This document shows, piece by piece, positions 9,060 to 15,766 of a stretch of DNA of 64,000 nt. The stretch spans positions 248,001 to 312,000 of the forward strand of contig NZ_JAPZVN010000001.1 of NCBI RefSeq assembly GCF_027533845.1, written 5' to 3'. Position 1 is the stretch's first letter. The number at the start of each line of letters is the position of its first letter. The notes under the pieces are model-generated. The model did no database searches. It saw only the letters and a program-made list of their open reading frames with translations, and was not told the origin of the DNA. Origin of the DNA: Streptomyces sp. RPT161 (GTDB lineage: Bacteria; Actinomycetota; Actinomycetes; Streptomycetales; Streptomycetaceae). A program made the translations under genes and the position numbers.

Positions 9060-9593
9060 ATGATTCGAGCCGCGACCACCGCCGACATCCCGGCGATCCA
9101 CGCCATGATCCGCGAACTGGCGGATTACGAGCGGTCGCTGGAGGACGCGCGGGCCACCCCGGAGCAGCTGCACGACGCGCTGTTCGGGGCGCAGCCGGCC
9201 GCCTTCGCGCTGATCGCGGAGGAAGCGTCCGTCGAGGGCGGGCCGCGGGCCGTCGGTTTCGCGCTGTGGTTCCGCAACTACTCGACATGGACCGGCACCC
9301 ACGGCGTATACCTGGAGGACCTGTACGTACGCCCCGAGGCGCGCGGCGGCGGGCACGGCAAGGCGCTACTGGCCGAACTGGCCCGGATCTGCGTGGAGCG
9401 GGGATACGAGCGCTTCGAGTGGTCGGTGCTGGACTGGAACGAGCCGTCGATCGGCTTCTACAGGTCGCTGGGCGCGGTGCCCATGGAAGAGTGGACGGTT
9501 CACCGGTTGACCGGCGGACCACTGCACGCTCTGGCCTCAACCGCCACTGTGGCCTCGCCAAACCCCAACCGCGCGATACCGCTTTCGAATTGA
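9060..9593 (+). CDS. GNAT family N-acetyltransferase
   Basis: A 177-residue acetyltransferase starting MIRAATTADIPAIHAMI, typical of the GNAT first strand and helix. The acetyl-CoA loop is VRPEARGGGHGKALLAELARI, matching R/Q-x-x-G-x-G/A. The C-terminal strand is FEWSVLDWNEPSIGFYRSLGA. It resembles the diamine/thialysine N-acetyltransferase subgroup (YLEDLYVRPE and SVLDWN), so a polyamine-like substrate is plausible. A TAGCCT hexamer sits about 8 nt upstream of the ATG with no ribosome site, suggesting a leaderless transcript. Confidence 0.88.
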   Translation: MIRAATTADIPAIHAMIRELADYERSLEDARATPEQLHDALFGAQPAAFALIAEEASVEGGPRAVGFALWFRNYSTWTGTHGVYLEDLYVRPEARGGGHGKALLAELARICVERGYERFEWSVLDWNEPSIGFYRSLGAVPMEEWTVHRLTGGPLHALASTATVASPNPNRAIPLSN

Positions 9594-9635
9594 GACCGCA
9601 GACCCCTAGCCACTGTCCGTACTCATAGGCTTACC

Positions 9636-9854
9636 ATGAGTGACAACCGGGAGGTGCTGAAACTGAGCCCCTCTATGGGGACAGGCGTGCTTGGTCCGGG
9701 CGACACCGGGGCACAGATCGCGATACCGTCCCTGGACGGTGCGCAACGAGTTCCGTTACTCGGAGTGTACGGACCGCTTACCAGTCGTACCACCGCCACG
9801 CGCGGCGGAACGGCAGCCATCAAGCTCAACCACCGTGTGCCACCTTGGAGGTGA
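9636..9854 (+). CDS. Candidate 72-residue ORF upstream of the anti-sigma gene
   Basis: An ORF from ATG 9636 to TGA 9854, ending two bases before the GTG of the anti-sigma gene, whose ribosome site lies inside it. It starts just after TAGGCT (about 9626-9631), so it could be a leaderless first cistron or a translated leader. The product (MSDNREVLKLSPSMGTGVLG...) has no signal peptide, membrane helix or domain I recognise. Tight coupling to the following start favours real translation. The absence of any known family keeps confidence low. Confidence 0.35.
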   Translation: MSDNREVLKLSPSMGTGVLGPGDTGAQIAIPSLDGAQRVPLLGVYGPLTSRTTATRGGTAAIKLNHRVPPWR

Positions 9855-9856
9855 GG

Positions 9857-10270
9857 GTGTCCCAGATCGCAGGCGAGCCCGGGTCGAAGGACTTCGTGGA
9901 GGTCCGGCTGCCCGCGGCGGGGGCCTACCTCTCGGTACTGCGAACGGCGACCGCCGGACTCGCAGCCCGCTTGGACTTCACCCTCGACGAGATCGAAGAC
10001 CTGCGCATCGCCGTGGACGAGGCGTGCGCCATCCTGCTGCAGCAGGCCGTCCCCGGCAGCGTGCTCTCATGCGTGTTCCGGCTGGTCGAGGACGCGCTGT
10101 GGGTGACCGTGTCGGCACCCACCACCGACGGCCGCGCCCCGGAGCGCGACACCTTCGCCTGGACGGTGCTCTCCGCACTCGCCGGTGAGGTGGACTCCAG
10201 CGTGGCCGAGGACAACACGGTCAGCATCAGCCTGCACAAGAAGCGCGGCGCCGGCCCTGGACAGTCGTGA
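9857..10270 (+). CDS. prsH: RsbW-type anti-sigma factor (serine kinase fold), PrsH-like
   Basis: A 137-residue GHKL/HATPase_c protein of the RsbW/SpoIIAB class, which binds a sigma factor and is freed by an anti-anti-sigma partner. The N-box region is visible as IEDLRIAVDEACAILL and the C-terminal strand as FAWTVLSALAGEV. GTG at 9857 is chosen for the GGAGGTGAGG just upstream and because the protein then starts V/MSQIAGEPG, the form I recall in streptomycetes. It precedes the SigH-like gene by 154 bp, the arrangement of prsH(ushX)-sigH in S. coelicolor. It therefore most likely inhibits that sigma factor. Confidence 0.88.
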   Translation: MSQIAGEPGSKDFVEVRLPAAGAYLSVLRTATAGLAARLDFTLDEIEDLRIAVDEACAILLQQAVPGSVLSCVFRLVEDALWVTVSAPTTDGRAPERDTFAWTVLSALAGEVDSSVAEDNTVSISLHKKRGAGPGQS

Positions 10271-10424
10271 GGTTCCCAGATGCAGGAAGTCCTCTGGTTT
10301 CCCAGGAGCCCTGGCGACCGCGCACACCGCGGCGGCCGTAGGTCCGGCCCTGCGCGTGACCAGCGTGTCCCGGTACGCGTGCCGGGCGATTACGGTTCAA
10401 CCGTGAACGGAACGGGGGATCGCC

Positions 10425-11429
10425 ATGAGCACTGAACCTCCTCGGGAACTGACCCCGGAACGCGCCACCGAGCTGCCCGAGCAGGCGGGACGCCGCATCG
10501 GTACCGGCGGGCGCGGCCTCGCCGTACCCGCCCAGCCCACTCCCGCGGCCCGGCGGCAGCACGCGCGGCACCACCCCGTGCCGCGCACCGACGGAACGGA
10601 CGCGGTAGAGCAGGCGGAGCCCATGGACCAGGTCGAGCGGCAGGACTCCGACGGCGCGCACGAGCCGGAGGGCCCGCAGGACCGGTCCGGGGCGCGGGCG
10701 CTGTTCGTGGAGCTGAGCAGGCTGCCGGAGGGCTCACCAGAGCGGGAGGCGCTGCGCAACCGGCTGGTGCAGATGCACCTTCCGCTGGTCGAGCACCTGG
10801 CCCGGCGGTTCCGCAACCGCGGTGAGCCGCTGGACGACCTGACACAGGTCGCCACCATCGGCCTGATCAAGTCGGTGAACCGCTTCGACCCGGATCGCGG
10901 GGTGGAGTTCTCCACCTACGCGACGCCCACGGTGGTCGGCGAGATCAAGCGGCACTTCCGGGACAAGGGCTGGGCGGTCCGCGTGCCGCGCAGGCTCCAG
11001 GAGCTGCGGCTGGCGCTGACCACCGCCACCGGGGAGCTGTCACAGGAGCACGGCCGGGCGCCGACGGTGCACGAACTGGCCGAGCATCTGAAGATCTCCG
11101 AGGAAGAGGTCCTGGAGGGCCTGGAGTCGGCCAACGCCTACAGCACGCTCTCGCTGGACGTGCCGGACACCGACGACGAGTCCCCGGCGGTCGCCGACAC
11201 CCTCGGCGCCGAGGACGACGCGCTGGAGGGCGTGGAGTACCGGGAGTCCCTCAAGCCGCTGCTGGAGCAGTTGCCGCCGCGGGAGAAGAAGATCCTGCTG
11301 CTGCGGTTCTTCGGCAACATGACCCAGTCGCAGATCGCCCAGGAGGTCGGCATCTCCCAGATGCACGTCTCCCGGCTGCTGGCCCGTACCCTCGCCCAGC
11401 TCCGCGACAGGCTGCTGGTCGAGGAGTGA
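10425..11429 (+). CDS. sigH: SigH/SigF-family (SigB-like) RNA polymerase sigma factor
   Basis: A 334-residue group 3 sigma factor. The first ~95 residues are a disordered, Gln/Pro/Glu-rich extension. Region 2 follows (RNRLVQMHLPLVEHLARRF, DDLTQVATIGLIKSVNRFDP, FSTYATPTVVGEIKRHFRD). Region 3 begins RRLQELRLAL. Region 4 is LLEQLPPREKKILLLRFFGNMTQSQIAQ, then VGISQMHVSRLLARTL. ATG at 10425 follows GGGGGAT. In S. coelicolor sigH yields several protein forms from alternative starts and by processing; the in-frame ATG at about 10623 (MDQVERQDSDG) would give a shorter form here. It is expected to serve osmotic stress and differentiation. Confidence 0.92.
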   Translation: MSTEPPRELTPERATELPEQAGRRIGTGGRGLAVPAQPTPAARRQHARHHPVPRTDGTDAVEQAEPMDQVERQDSDGAHEPEGPQDRSGARALFVELSRLPEGSPEREALRNRLVQMHLPLVEHLARRFRNRGEPLDDLTQVATIGLIKSVNRFDPDRGVEFSTYATPTVVGEIKRHFRDKGWAVRVPRRLQELRLALTTATGELSQEHGRAPTVHELAEHLKISEEEVLEGLESANAYSTLSLDVPDTDDESPAVADTLGAEDDALEGVEYRESLKPLLEQLPPREKKILLLRFFGNMTQSQIAQEVGISQMHVSRLLARTLAQLRDRLLVEE

Positions 11430-11477
11430 GCCCCGGGGGTCGGGAGCCCCGCCCCCCGCAAACACGGGGTCGGAGGA

Positions 11478-11915
11478 CTACTCCGCGGCGCCCTGGTCCG
11501 CGCCGAGCGCGGCGGTAGCCGCGGGGTGTACGAGCAGTACGAGTTCGGCCAGCGCCACCGCGCCGATCGCCACCGCGGCGGCCAGCAGAGCGCCGCCGTT
11601 CTGCCCCATCGTCCAGGCGATCGGCAGCGCGATCAGCTGGATGATCAGCGCGGGCCCGCGGCTCCACCGCCGGGCCCGCCGCAGCCCGTACGCGGCGGTG
11701 AGCGGCAGTATGGCCATCGCGAGCACGGTGAGCCCGCCCATCACGGCGGTCTGGGTACTGGCGTGGCGGCCGACGAACCCCGTCGCCATCAGATAGACCC
11801 CGCCCGCGGCCAGCGCCACGCCTTCCAGCCCGGCGAGCGCCGCGGCGGCGGTCAGCCGTGGAACGCGGGGGGCGGCGGGTGCGGTCTCCGGGGCGGTTTC
11901 ATGCTTCCGACTCAC
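11478..11915 (-). CDS. Four-helix integral membrane protein, unknown function
   Basis: A 145-residue protein with a short Ala/Pro-rich cytoplasmic N terminus and four hydrophobic segments (AALAGLEGVALAAGGVYLMA, TAVMGGLTVLAMAILPLTAA, ALIIQLIALPIAWTM, LLAAAVAIGAVALAELVLLV). It resembles the small conserved streptomycete membrane proteins found near the diacylglycerol-kinase gene. I do not recognise a function. GTG at 11915 is preferred because TACCCT lies six bases upstream without a ribosome site, implying a leaderless mRNA. The promoter is divergent from that of the lipid kinase. Confidence 0.75.
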   Translation of the reverse strand: MSRKHETAPETAPAAPRVPRLTAAAALAGLEGVALAAGGVYLMATGFVGRHASTQTAVMGGLTVLAMAILPLTAAYGLRRARRWSRGPALIIQLIALPIAWTMGQNGGALLAAAVAIGAVALAELVLLVHPAATAALGADQGAAE

Positions 11916-12021
11916 CCCAGCAGGGTAGCCCGCGCCCCGGACGCGCCCTTCGCACCGTCCGACCCACGATGTCCGGGGTCCGGCAAGATCCGCCGGAGGG
12001 CCGCTGGGTACCCTTCCTCTC

Positions 12022-13011
12022 ATGCGAGCGCTTCTCGTGGTCAACCCGAAGGCCACCACCACCGGAGCGCGGACCCGTGATGTTCTCATTCACGCCCTGG
12101 CGAGCGATCTGAAGCTGGAAGTGGTGACCACGGAGTACCGCGGTCACGCCCGCGACCTCGCGCGGCGCGCGGTGGAGGGCGGTTCGGTCGAGCTGGTGGT
12201 GGCGCTCGGCGGCGACGGAACGGTCAACGAGGTCGTCAACGGACTGCTGCACAGCGGCCCGGCCCCCGAGGCGCTGCCCCGTCTCGCGGTGGTGCCCGGG
12301 GGCAGCACCAACGTCTTCGCGCGCGCCCTCGGCCTGCCGAACGACGCCGTGGAGGCGACCGGCGCCCTGCTGGACGCCCTGCGCGAGGGCAGCGAGCGCA
12401 CCATCGGCCTCGGTCTGGTCAGCGGCACACCGGGCACGGACGACGAGGGGGTGCCGCCGCGCTGGTTCACCTTCTGCGCCGGGTTCGGCTTCGACGCGGG
12501 TGTGGTGGGCCGGGTCGAACAGCAGCGGGTGCGCGGTAAGCGATCGACGCACGCGCTCTACGTACGGCAGATGGTCCGTCAGTTCCTCGGCGAGCGGAAC
12601 CGACGACAGGGCACGCTCACTCTGAGTGAACCCGAGGGGGTCGGCCCGGAGGGGCCGAACACCGTGCTGCGCGACCTCGTACTGGCCATAGTCTGCAACA
12701 CCTCGCCCTGGACGTTCTTCGGCAACCGCCCTGTGTACGCAACGCCCCAGGCGTCGTTCGACACCGCCCTCGACGTGCTGGCCCTGTCGAAACTGTCCTC
12801 GGCGTCGGTCGCCCGGCACGCCGGTCAGCTGCTGCGGTCAACCCCGGAGCGCGGCCCGCACGGCAAGCACGTGACGACCCTGCATGATCTGACCGACTTC
12901 ACCTTGCAATCACAGGTTCCACTGCCCTTTCAGGTGGACGGTGACCACCTGGGGCTGCGAGTGAGCGCGACCTTCACAGGCGTTCGCCGTGCACTGCGTG
13001 TGATTGTGTGA
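12022..13011 (+). CDS. Diacylglycerol/lipid kinase (YegS/BmrU-like)
   Basis: A 329-residue DAGK_cat protein that phosphorylates a lipid such as diacylglycerol or a sphingoid/isoprenoid-type alcohol. It starts MRALLVVNPKATTTG. The ATP-binding motif is VVALGGDGTVNEVVNGLL (around residue 70). The conserved PGGSTNVFARALGLP follows, and the C-terminal region contains QVDGDHLG. TACCCT at 12009-12014 lies 7 nt from the ATG with no ribosome site, so a leaderless transcript is likely. The lipid substrate is not predictable from sequence by eye. Confidence 0.88.
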   Translation: MRALLVVNPKATTTGARTRDVLIHALASDLKLEVVTTEYRGHARDLARRAVEGGSVELVVALGGDGTVNEVVNGLLHSGPAPEALPRLAVVPGGSTNVFARALGLPNDAVEATGALLDALREGSERTIGLGLVSGTPGTDDEGVPPRWFTFCAGFGFDAGVVGRVEQQRVRGKRSTHALYVRQMVRQFLGERNRRQGTLTLSEPEGVGPEGPNTVLRDLVLAIVCNTSPWTFFGNRPVYATPQASFDTALDVLALSKLSSASVARHAGQLLRSTPERGPHGKHVTTLHDLTDFTLQSQVPLPFQVDGDHLGLRVSATFTGVRRALRVIV

Positions 13012-13340
13012 GTGCCAGGGCCTAAAGTCCTTTCACTCGAACGTTTAGCCTCACCTGCACCCCATGGAAGTACGGCTGTGATCGAGGCGACACCGAGGAA
13101 TCCAAAAAAACTTCCCGGAAGGGGTTGTATCCGCAGCCCAGGTTTGCGAGTCTCTACATGGCGATCGGGACGGCGCTTCCAGGGCACCCCTTGGATCATC
13201 GTTCGTCGCCCGAATCCCTTTCCTCATTCCGCGGTCCGCGCCAGGAGACTGGCTGTCGGCCCGTTGCCTGCGGGGGGATTCGTGAAAGCGTTCACATTCA
13301 CAAGCAACGTGCCAGCAACACCACAGGAGTTGGAGCAGAC
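13012..13340 (+). promoter_or_regulatory. 329-bp upstream region of wblE
   Basis: No convincing gene is present. The region holds an A-tract (13104-13110), a TTTAGCCT-type hexamer near 13045, and an inverted repeat GTGAA-AGCG-TTCAC close to 13282-13295. It ends in the GGAG ribosome site of wblE. A long 5' UTR or several promoters would fit the complex control known for wbl genes. Specific sigma assignment is not possible by eye. Confidence 0.45.
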
Positions 13341-13598
13341 ATGGACTGGCGTCATCGCGCCATTTGCCGCGAGGAAGACCCCGAGCTGTTCTTCCCGATC
13401 GGCAACACCGGTCCTGCGCTGCTGCAGATCGAGGAAGCCAAGGCCGTCTGCCGTCGCTGCCCCGTCATGGAGCAGTGCCTGCAGTGGGCGCTGGAGTCCG
13501 GTCAGGACGCCGGCGTCTGGGGTGGCCTCAGCGAGGACGAGCGCCGCGCGATGAAGCGCCGCGCCGCCCGCAACCGGGCGCGCAACGTCAGCGCCTGA
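13341..13598 (+). CDS. wblE: WhiB-family iron-sulfur regulator WblE
   Basis: An 85-residue WhiB-like protein with the four [4Fe-4S] cysteines Cys9, Cys37, Cys40 and Cys46. The spacing is the canonical C-x(n)-C-x2-C-x5-C. The GVWGG turn and a basic C-terminal tail (RRAMKRRAARNRAR) for DNA contact follow. ATG at 13341 gives MDWRHRAICREEDPELFFP, the exact length and start I recall for WblE (WhiB1-type), and GGAG lies upstream. WhiB1-type proteins bind region 4 of the principal sigma factor and respond to NO or oxygen through the cluster. A hairpin terminator follows. Confidence 0.95.
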   Translation: MDWRHRAICREEDPELFFPIGNTGPALLQIEEAKAVCRRCPVMEQCLQWALESGQDAGVWGGLSEDERRAMKRRAARNRARNVSA

Positions 13599-13620
13599 CG
13601 CCCGCCGCCCCTTCGTGCTT

Positions 13621-13648
13621 GGGCCTGTTCGGCTTGCCGGACAGGCCC
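13621..13648 (+). terminator. Terminator after wblE
   Basis: GGGCCTGT (13621-13628) pairs with ACAGGCCC (13641-13648), and inner pairs extend the stem to 12 bp with one G-U wobble and a CTTG loop. It begins 22 nt after the wblE stop. Confidence 0.75.
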
Positions 13649-13760
13649 CATGGTCCTCGCGCCGCCGTACAGCACACGTACGGAACGCGGGTGGCTGTCC
13701 CCGAGCCGCAGCGCGGATCGCTTTAGCGCTAAGCAGACAGAGCACAAGGCAGTAGGCAAC

Positions 13761-13789
13761 AGCCCCGGTCGACTTGGTCGGCCGGGGCT
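13761..13789 (-). terminator. Terminator after the sensor kinase gene
   Basis: AGCCCCGG (13761-13768) pairs with CCGGGGCT (13782-13789). Four more inner pairs follow (CGAC/GTCG) past a T-G wobble. It lies about 70 bp past the kinase stop on the minus strand and about 160 bp past wblE on the plus strand. Confidence 0.6.
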
Positions 13790-13793
13790 CGAT

Positions 13794-13834
13794 GCTGTTC
13801 CGGGGTACTTCGGGGCTGTTCCTGGGTACTTCGC
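13794..13834. repeat. Tandem 21-bp direct repeat
   Basis: GCTGTTCCGGGGTACTTCGG (13794-13813) recurs as GCTGTTCCTGGGTACTTCGC (13815-13834), 18 of 20 bases identical with a 21-bp period. It lies in the convergent gap between wblE and the sensor kinase. No function is evident. Confidence 0.6.
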
Positions 13835-13859
13835 CCGGTAAGGCGCAATCCCAGCCGCC

Positions 13860-15320
13860 CTACGCCCCTTCGACCGGCAGGTCCAGGACGACGCGGGTGC
13901 CGCCTTCCTCGCCGGGGAGCATGTCGAAGGTGCCGTTCAACTCCCCCACCACCAGGGTGCGCACGATCTGTAGGCCCAGATTGCCCGCGCGTTGGGGGTC
14001 GAAGCCCTCGGGTAGCCCGCGGCCGTCGTCCTCGACGGTGATCAGCAGGCGGTCGGGGCCGCGCTGCGCGGCGACCTCCACCGTGCCGCGTTGGCCGGGG
14101 CCGAAGCCGTGTTCAAGGGCGTTCTGCAGCAGTTCGGTCAGCACCATCGACAGCGGGGTGGCGATCTCCGCGGTGAGGATTCCGAAGCGACCGGTACGGG
14201 ACGCGGAGACCCGGCCCGGCGAGAGTTCGGCGACCATCACGATCACCCGGTCCGCGATGTCGTCGAACTGCACCCGCTCATCGAGGTTCTGCGACAGCGT
14301 CTCGTGCACGATGGCGATCGAACCGACCCGCCGTACCGCCTCCTCCAGCGCCCCGCGCGCCTTGTCCGAGTCCATCCGCCGGGCCTGCAGCCGCAACAGG
14401 GCGGCCACCGTCTGGAGGTTGTTCTTCACCCGGTGGTGGATCTCCCTGATGGTGGCGTCCTTGGTCATCAACTCCCGCTCGCGGCGGCGCAGTTCGGTGA
14501 CGTCGCGGAGCAGCACCAGTGAACCGATGCGCGTTCCCTTGGGTTTGAGCGGGATCGCGCGCAGCTGGATGATCGCCTCGTTGCCCTCGACCTCGGTCTC
14601 CCGGGGCGCCCAGCCGCTGGCCAGTTTGACCAGTGCCTCGTCCACCGGGCCGCGGGCGGGGGCCAGGTCGGCGGTGGTCTGGCCGAGGTGGAGTCCCACC
14701 AGGTCGGTGGCGAGGCCCAGCCTGTGGTACGCGGAGAGCGCGTTGGGGCTGGCGTACTGCACCACACCGTCCGCGTCCAGCCTGATCAGTCCGTCACCGG
14801 CGCGCGGTGAGGCGTCCATGTCGACCTGCTCGGCGGGGAACGGGAAGGAGCCCGCGGCGATCATCTGCGCGAGGTCCGACGCGCTCTGCAGATAGGTCAG
14901 TTCAAGACGGCTGGGCGTACGAACGGTGAGCAGGTTGGTGTTTCGGGCGATGACCCCGAGGACCCGGCCCGCGCGCCGTACCGGGATGGACTCGACCCGG
15001 ACCGGCACCTCCTCACGCCACTCCGGGTCGCCCTCCCGCACGATCCGGCCCTCGTCGAGCGCCGCGTCCAGCATCGGCCTGCGACCGCGCGGCACCAGAT
15101 GGCCCACCATGTCGTTCTGGTGGGAGGTCGGCCCGGTGTTGGGACGCATCTGCGCCACGGAGACGTAGCGCGTCCCGTCCTTCGTCGGCACCCAGAGCAC
15201 CAGGTCGGCGAAGGAGAGGTCGGACAGCAGCTGCCACTCGGACACCAGCAGGTGCAGCCACTCAAGGTCCTCGGTCTCGAGGGCGGTGTGCTGGCGTACG
15301 AGGTCGTTCATGGAGGGCAC
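13860..15320 (-). CDS. PdtaS-type sensor histidine kinase (GAF-PAS-HisKA_2-HATPase)
   Basis: A 486-residue soluble histidine kinase. Residues ~1-150 form a GAF-like sensor domain (LHLLVSEWQLLSDLSFADLV, RNTNLLTVRTPSRLELTYLQ). A PAS domain spans ~175-275 (GLIRLDADGVVQYASPNALS). The phosphoacceptor box is IREIHHRVKNNLQTVAALLR. The ATPase N box is LSMVLTELLQNALEHGF, with G boxes VEDDGRGLPEGF and GNLGLQIVRTLV. There are no membrane segments. The partner is usually an ANTAR-type RNA-binding regulator (PdtaR), not encoded nearby. GTG at 15320 is chosen: TACCCT lies 7 nt upstream (leaderless) and the MPSMNDLVRQ start is the one I recall. A strong DasR-type palindrome lies about 75 bp upstream. Confidence 0.9.
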   Translation of the reverse strand: MPSMNDLVRQHTALETEDLEWLHLLVSEWQLLSDLSFADLVLWVPTKDGTRYVSVAQMRPNTGPTSHQNDMVGHLVPRGRRPMLDAALDEGRIVREGDPEWREEVPVRVESIPVRRAGRVLGVIARNTNLLTVRTPSRLELTYLQSASDLAQMIAAGSFPFPAEQVDMDASPRAGDGLIRLDADGVVQYASPNALSAYHRLGLATDLVGLHLGQTTADLAPARGPVDEALVKLASGWAPRETEVEGNEAIIQLRAIPLKPKGTRIGSLVLLRDVTELRRRERELMTKDATIREIHHRVKNNLQTVAALLRLQARRMDSDKARGALEEAVRRVGSIAIVHETLSQNLDERVQFDDIADRVIVMVAELSPGRVSASRTGRFGILTAEIATPLSMVLTELLQNALEHGFGPGQRGTVEVAAQRGPDRLLITVEDDGRGLPEGFDPQRAGNLGLQIVRTLVVGELNGTFDMLPGEEGGTRVVLDLPVEGA

Positions 15321-15392
15321 GCTGTGGAGGGTACCCCCGCGACTTCATGGGAAGTTCATCTGGCTTCCGACCCACGCCTATAGACACAGAGT

Positions 15393-15408
15393 AGTGGTCT
15401 AGTCCACA
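15393..15408. promoter_or_regulatory. DasR-responsive element (dre)-like palindrome upstream of the kinase gene
   Basis: AGTGGTCTAGTCCACA matches the dre consensus I recall (AGTGGTCTAGACCACT) at 14 of 16 positions, better than the sites beside dasA. It lies 60 bp upstream of the kinase -10 hexamer and about 75 bp from the kinase start. The das operon ends on the other side and the dasR gene is 6 kb away. The adjacent gene it could control is the sensor kinase. Confidence 0.65.
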
Positions 15409-15664
15409 ATGGGCTGGCAAAAAGCTTCCGCCCTCCCCGCACAGGAGGACGGAACGGGATCCCGTACGGCGTTCTCTGCCCTGACTGCGCCGGGGGGGAT
15501 CCCCACACAAGTCGGCATCACCGGCAGCGAGGACCGCACACCACGCATCGCCGGCGCCGACGGTAGCTCCGGGCTGCGGTGCCGGAAGGGCTGAGGGTCC
15601 CTTAACCGGCGCCGCGGCCCGCGGGTGTCCCTCTTTGTGTTCGCCCGCCGCCGGGCGCTCGTCC

Positions 15665-15720
15665 GCTGACGACACTCGCTCGTCGAGCGGCAAGCTGACG
15701 ACACTCGCTCGTCGAGCGGC
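15665..15720. repeat. Perfect 27-bp direct repeat with internal palindrome
   Basis: Two identical 27-bp copies (15665-15691 and 15694-15720) are separated by two A residues. Each contains the palindrome CGCTCGTCGAGCG. They sit just beyond the das operon terminator. They could be protein-binding sites or a slippage duplication. Confidence 0.75.
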
Positions 15721-15722
15721 GA

Positions 15723-15758
15723 AAGGCCCCCCGCCCGTGGAACCGGGCGGGGGGCCTT
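15723..15758 (-). terminator. Terminator of the das operon
   Basis: A 15-bp perfect stem (15723-15737 with 15744-15758) and a six-base loop, starting 9 bp after the SIS gene stop on the minus strand. It is followed in that direction by CTTTCG. It is the strongest terminator-like hairpin around the das cluster and marks the operon end. Confidence 0.85.
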
Positions 15759-15766
15759 CGTATGGA

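Larger units (their letters stand above)
15321..15766. other. 446-bp intergenic region with dre site, repeats and terminator
   Basis: This gap separates the kinase promoter (minus strand) from the end of the SIS gene (also minus strand). It contains the kinase -10 hexamer, a dre-like palindrome (15393-15408), a 27-bp direct repeat (15665-15720) and a 15-bp terminator hairpin (15723-15758). Long plus-strand ORFs crossing it look like GC-frame artefacts. No gene is seen. Confidence 0.6.

Noticed and set aside
13097-13126. A SigR-type promoter (GGAAT...GTT) upstream of wblE
   Set aside because: The spacing is 22 bp, not the required 18 or 19, so it is not supported.
13650-13841. A 63-codon ORF with a repeated VPGYF motif between wblE and the kinase
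   Set aside because: The repeat comes from the 21-bp DNA duplication, the ORF spans a terminator hairpin and no ribosome site is present.
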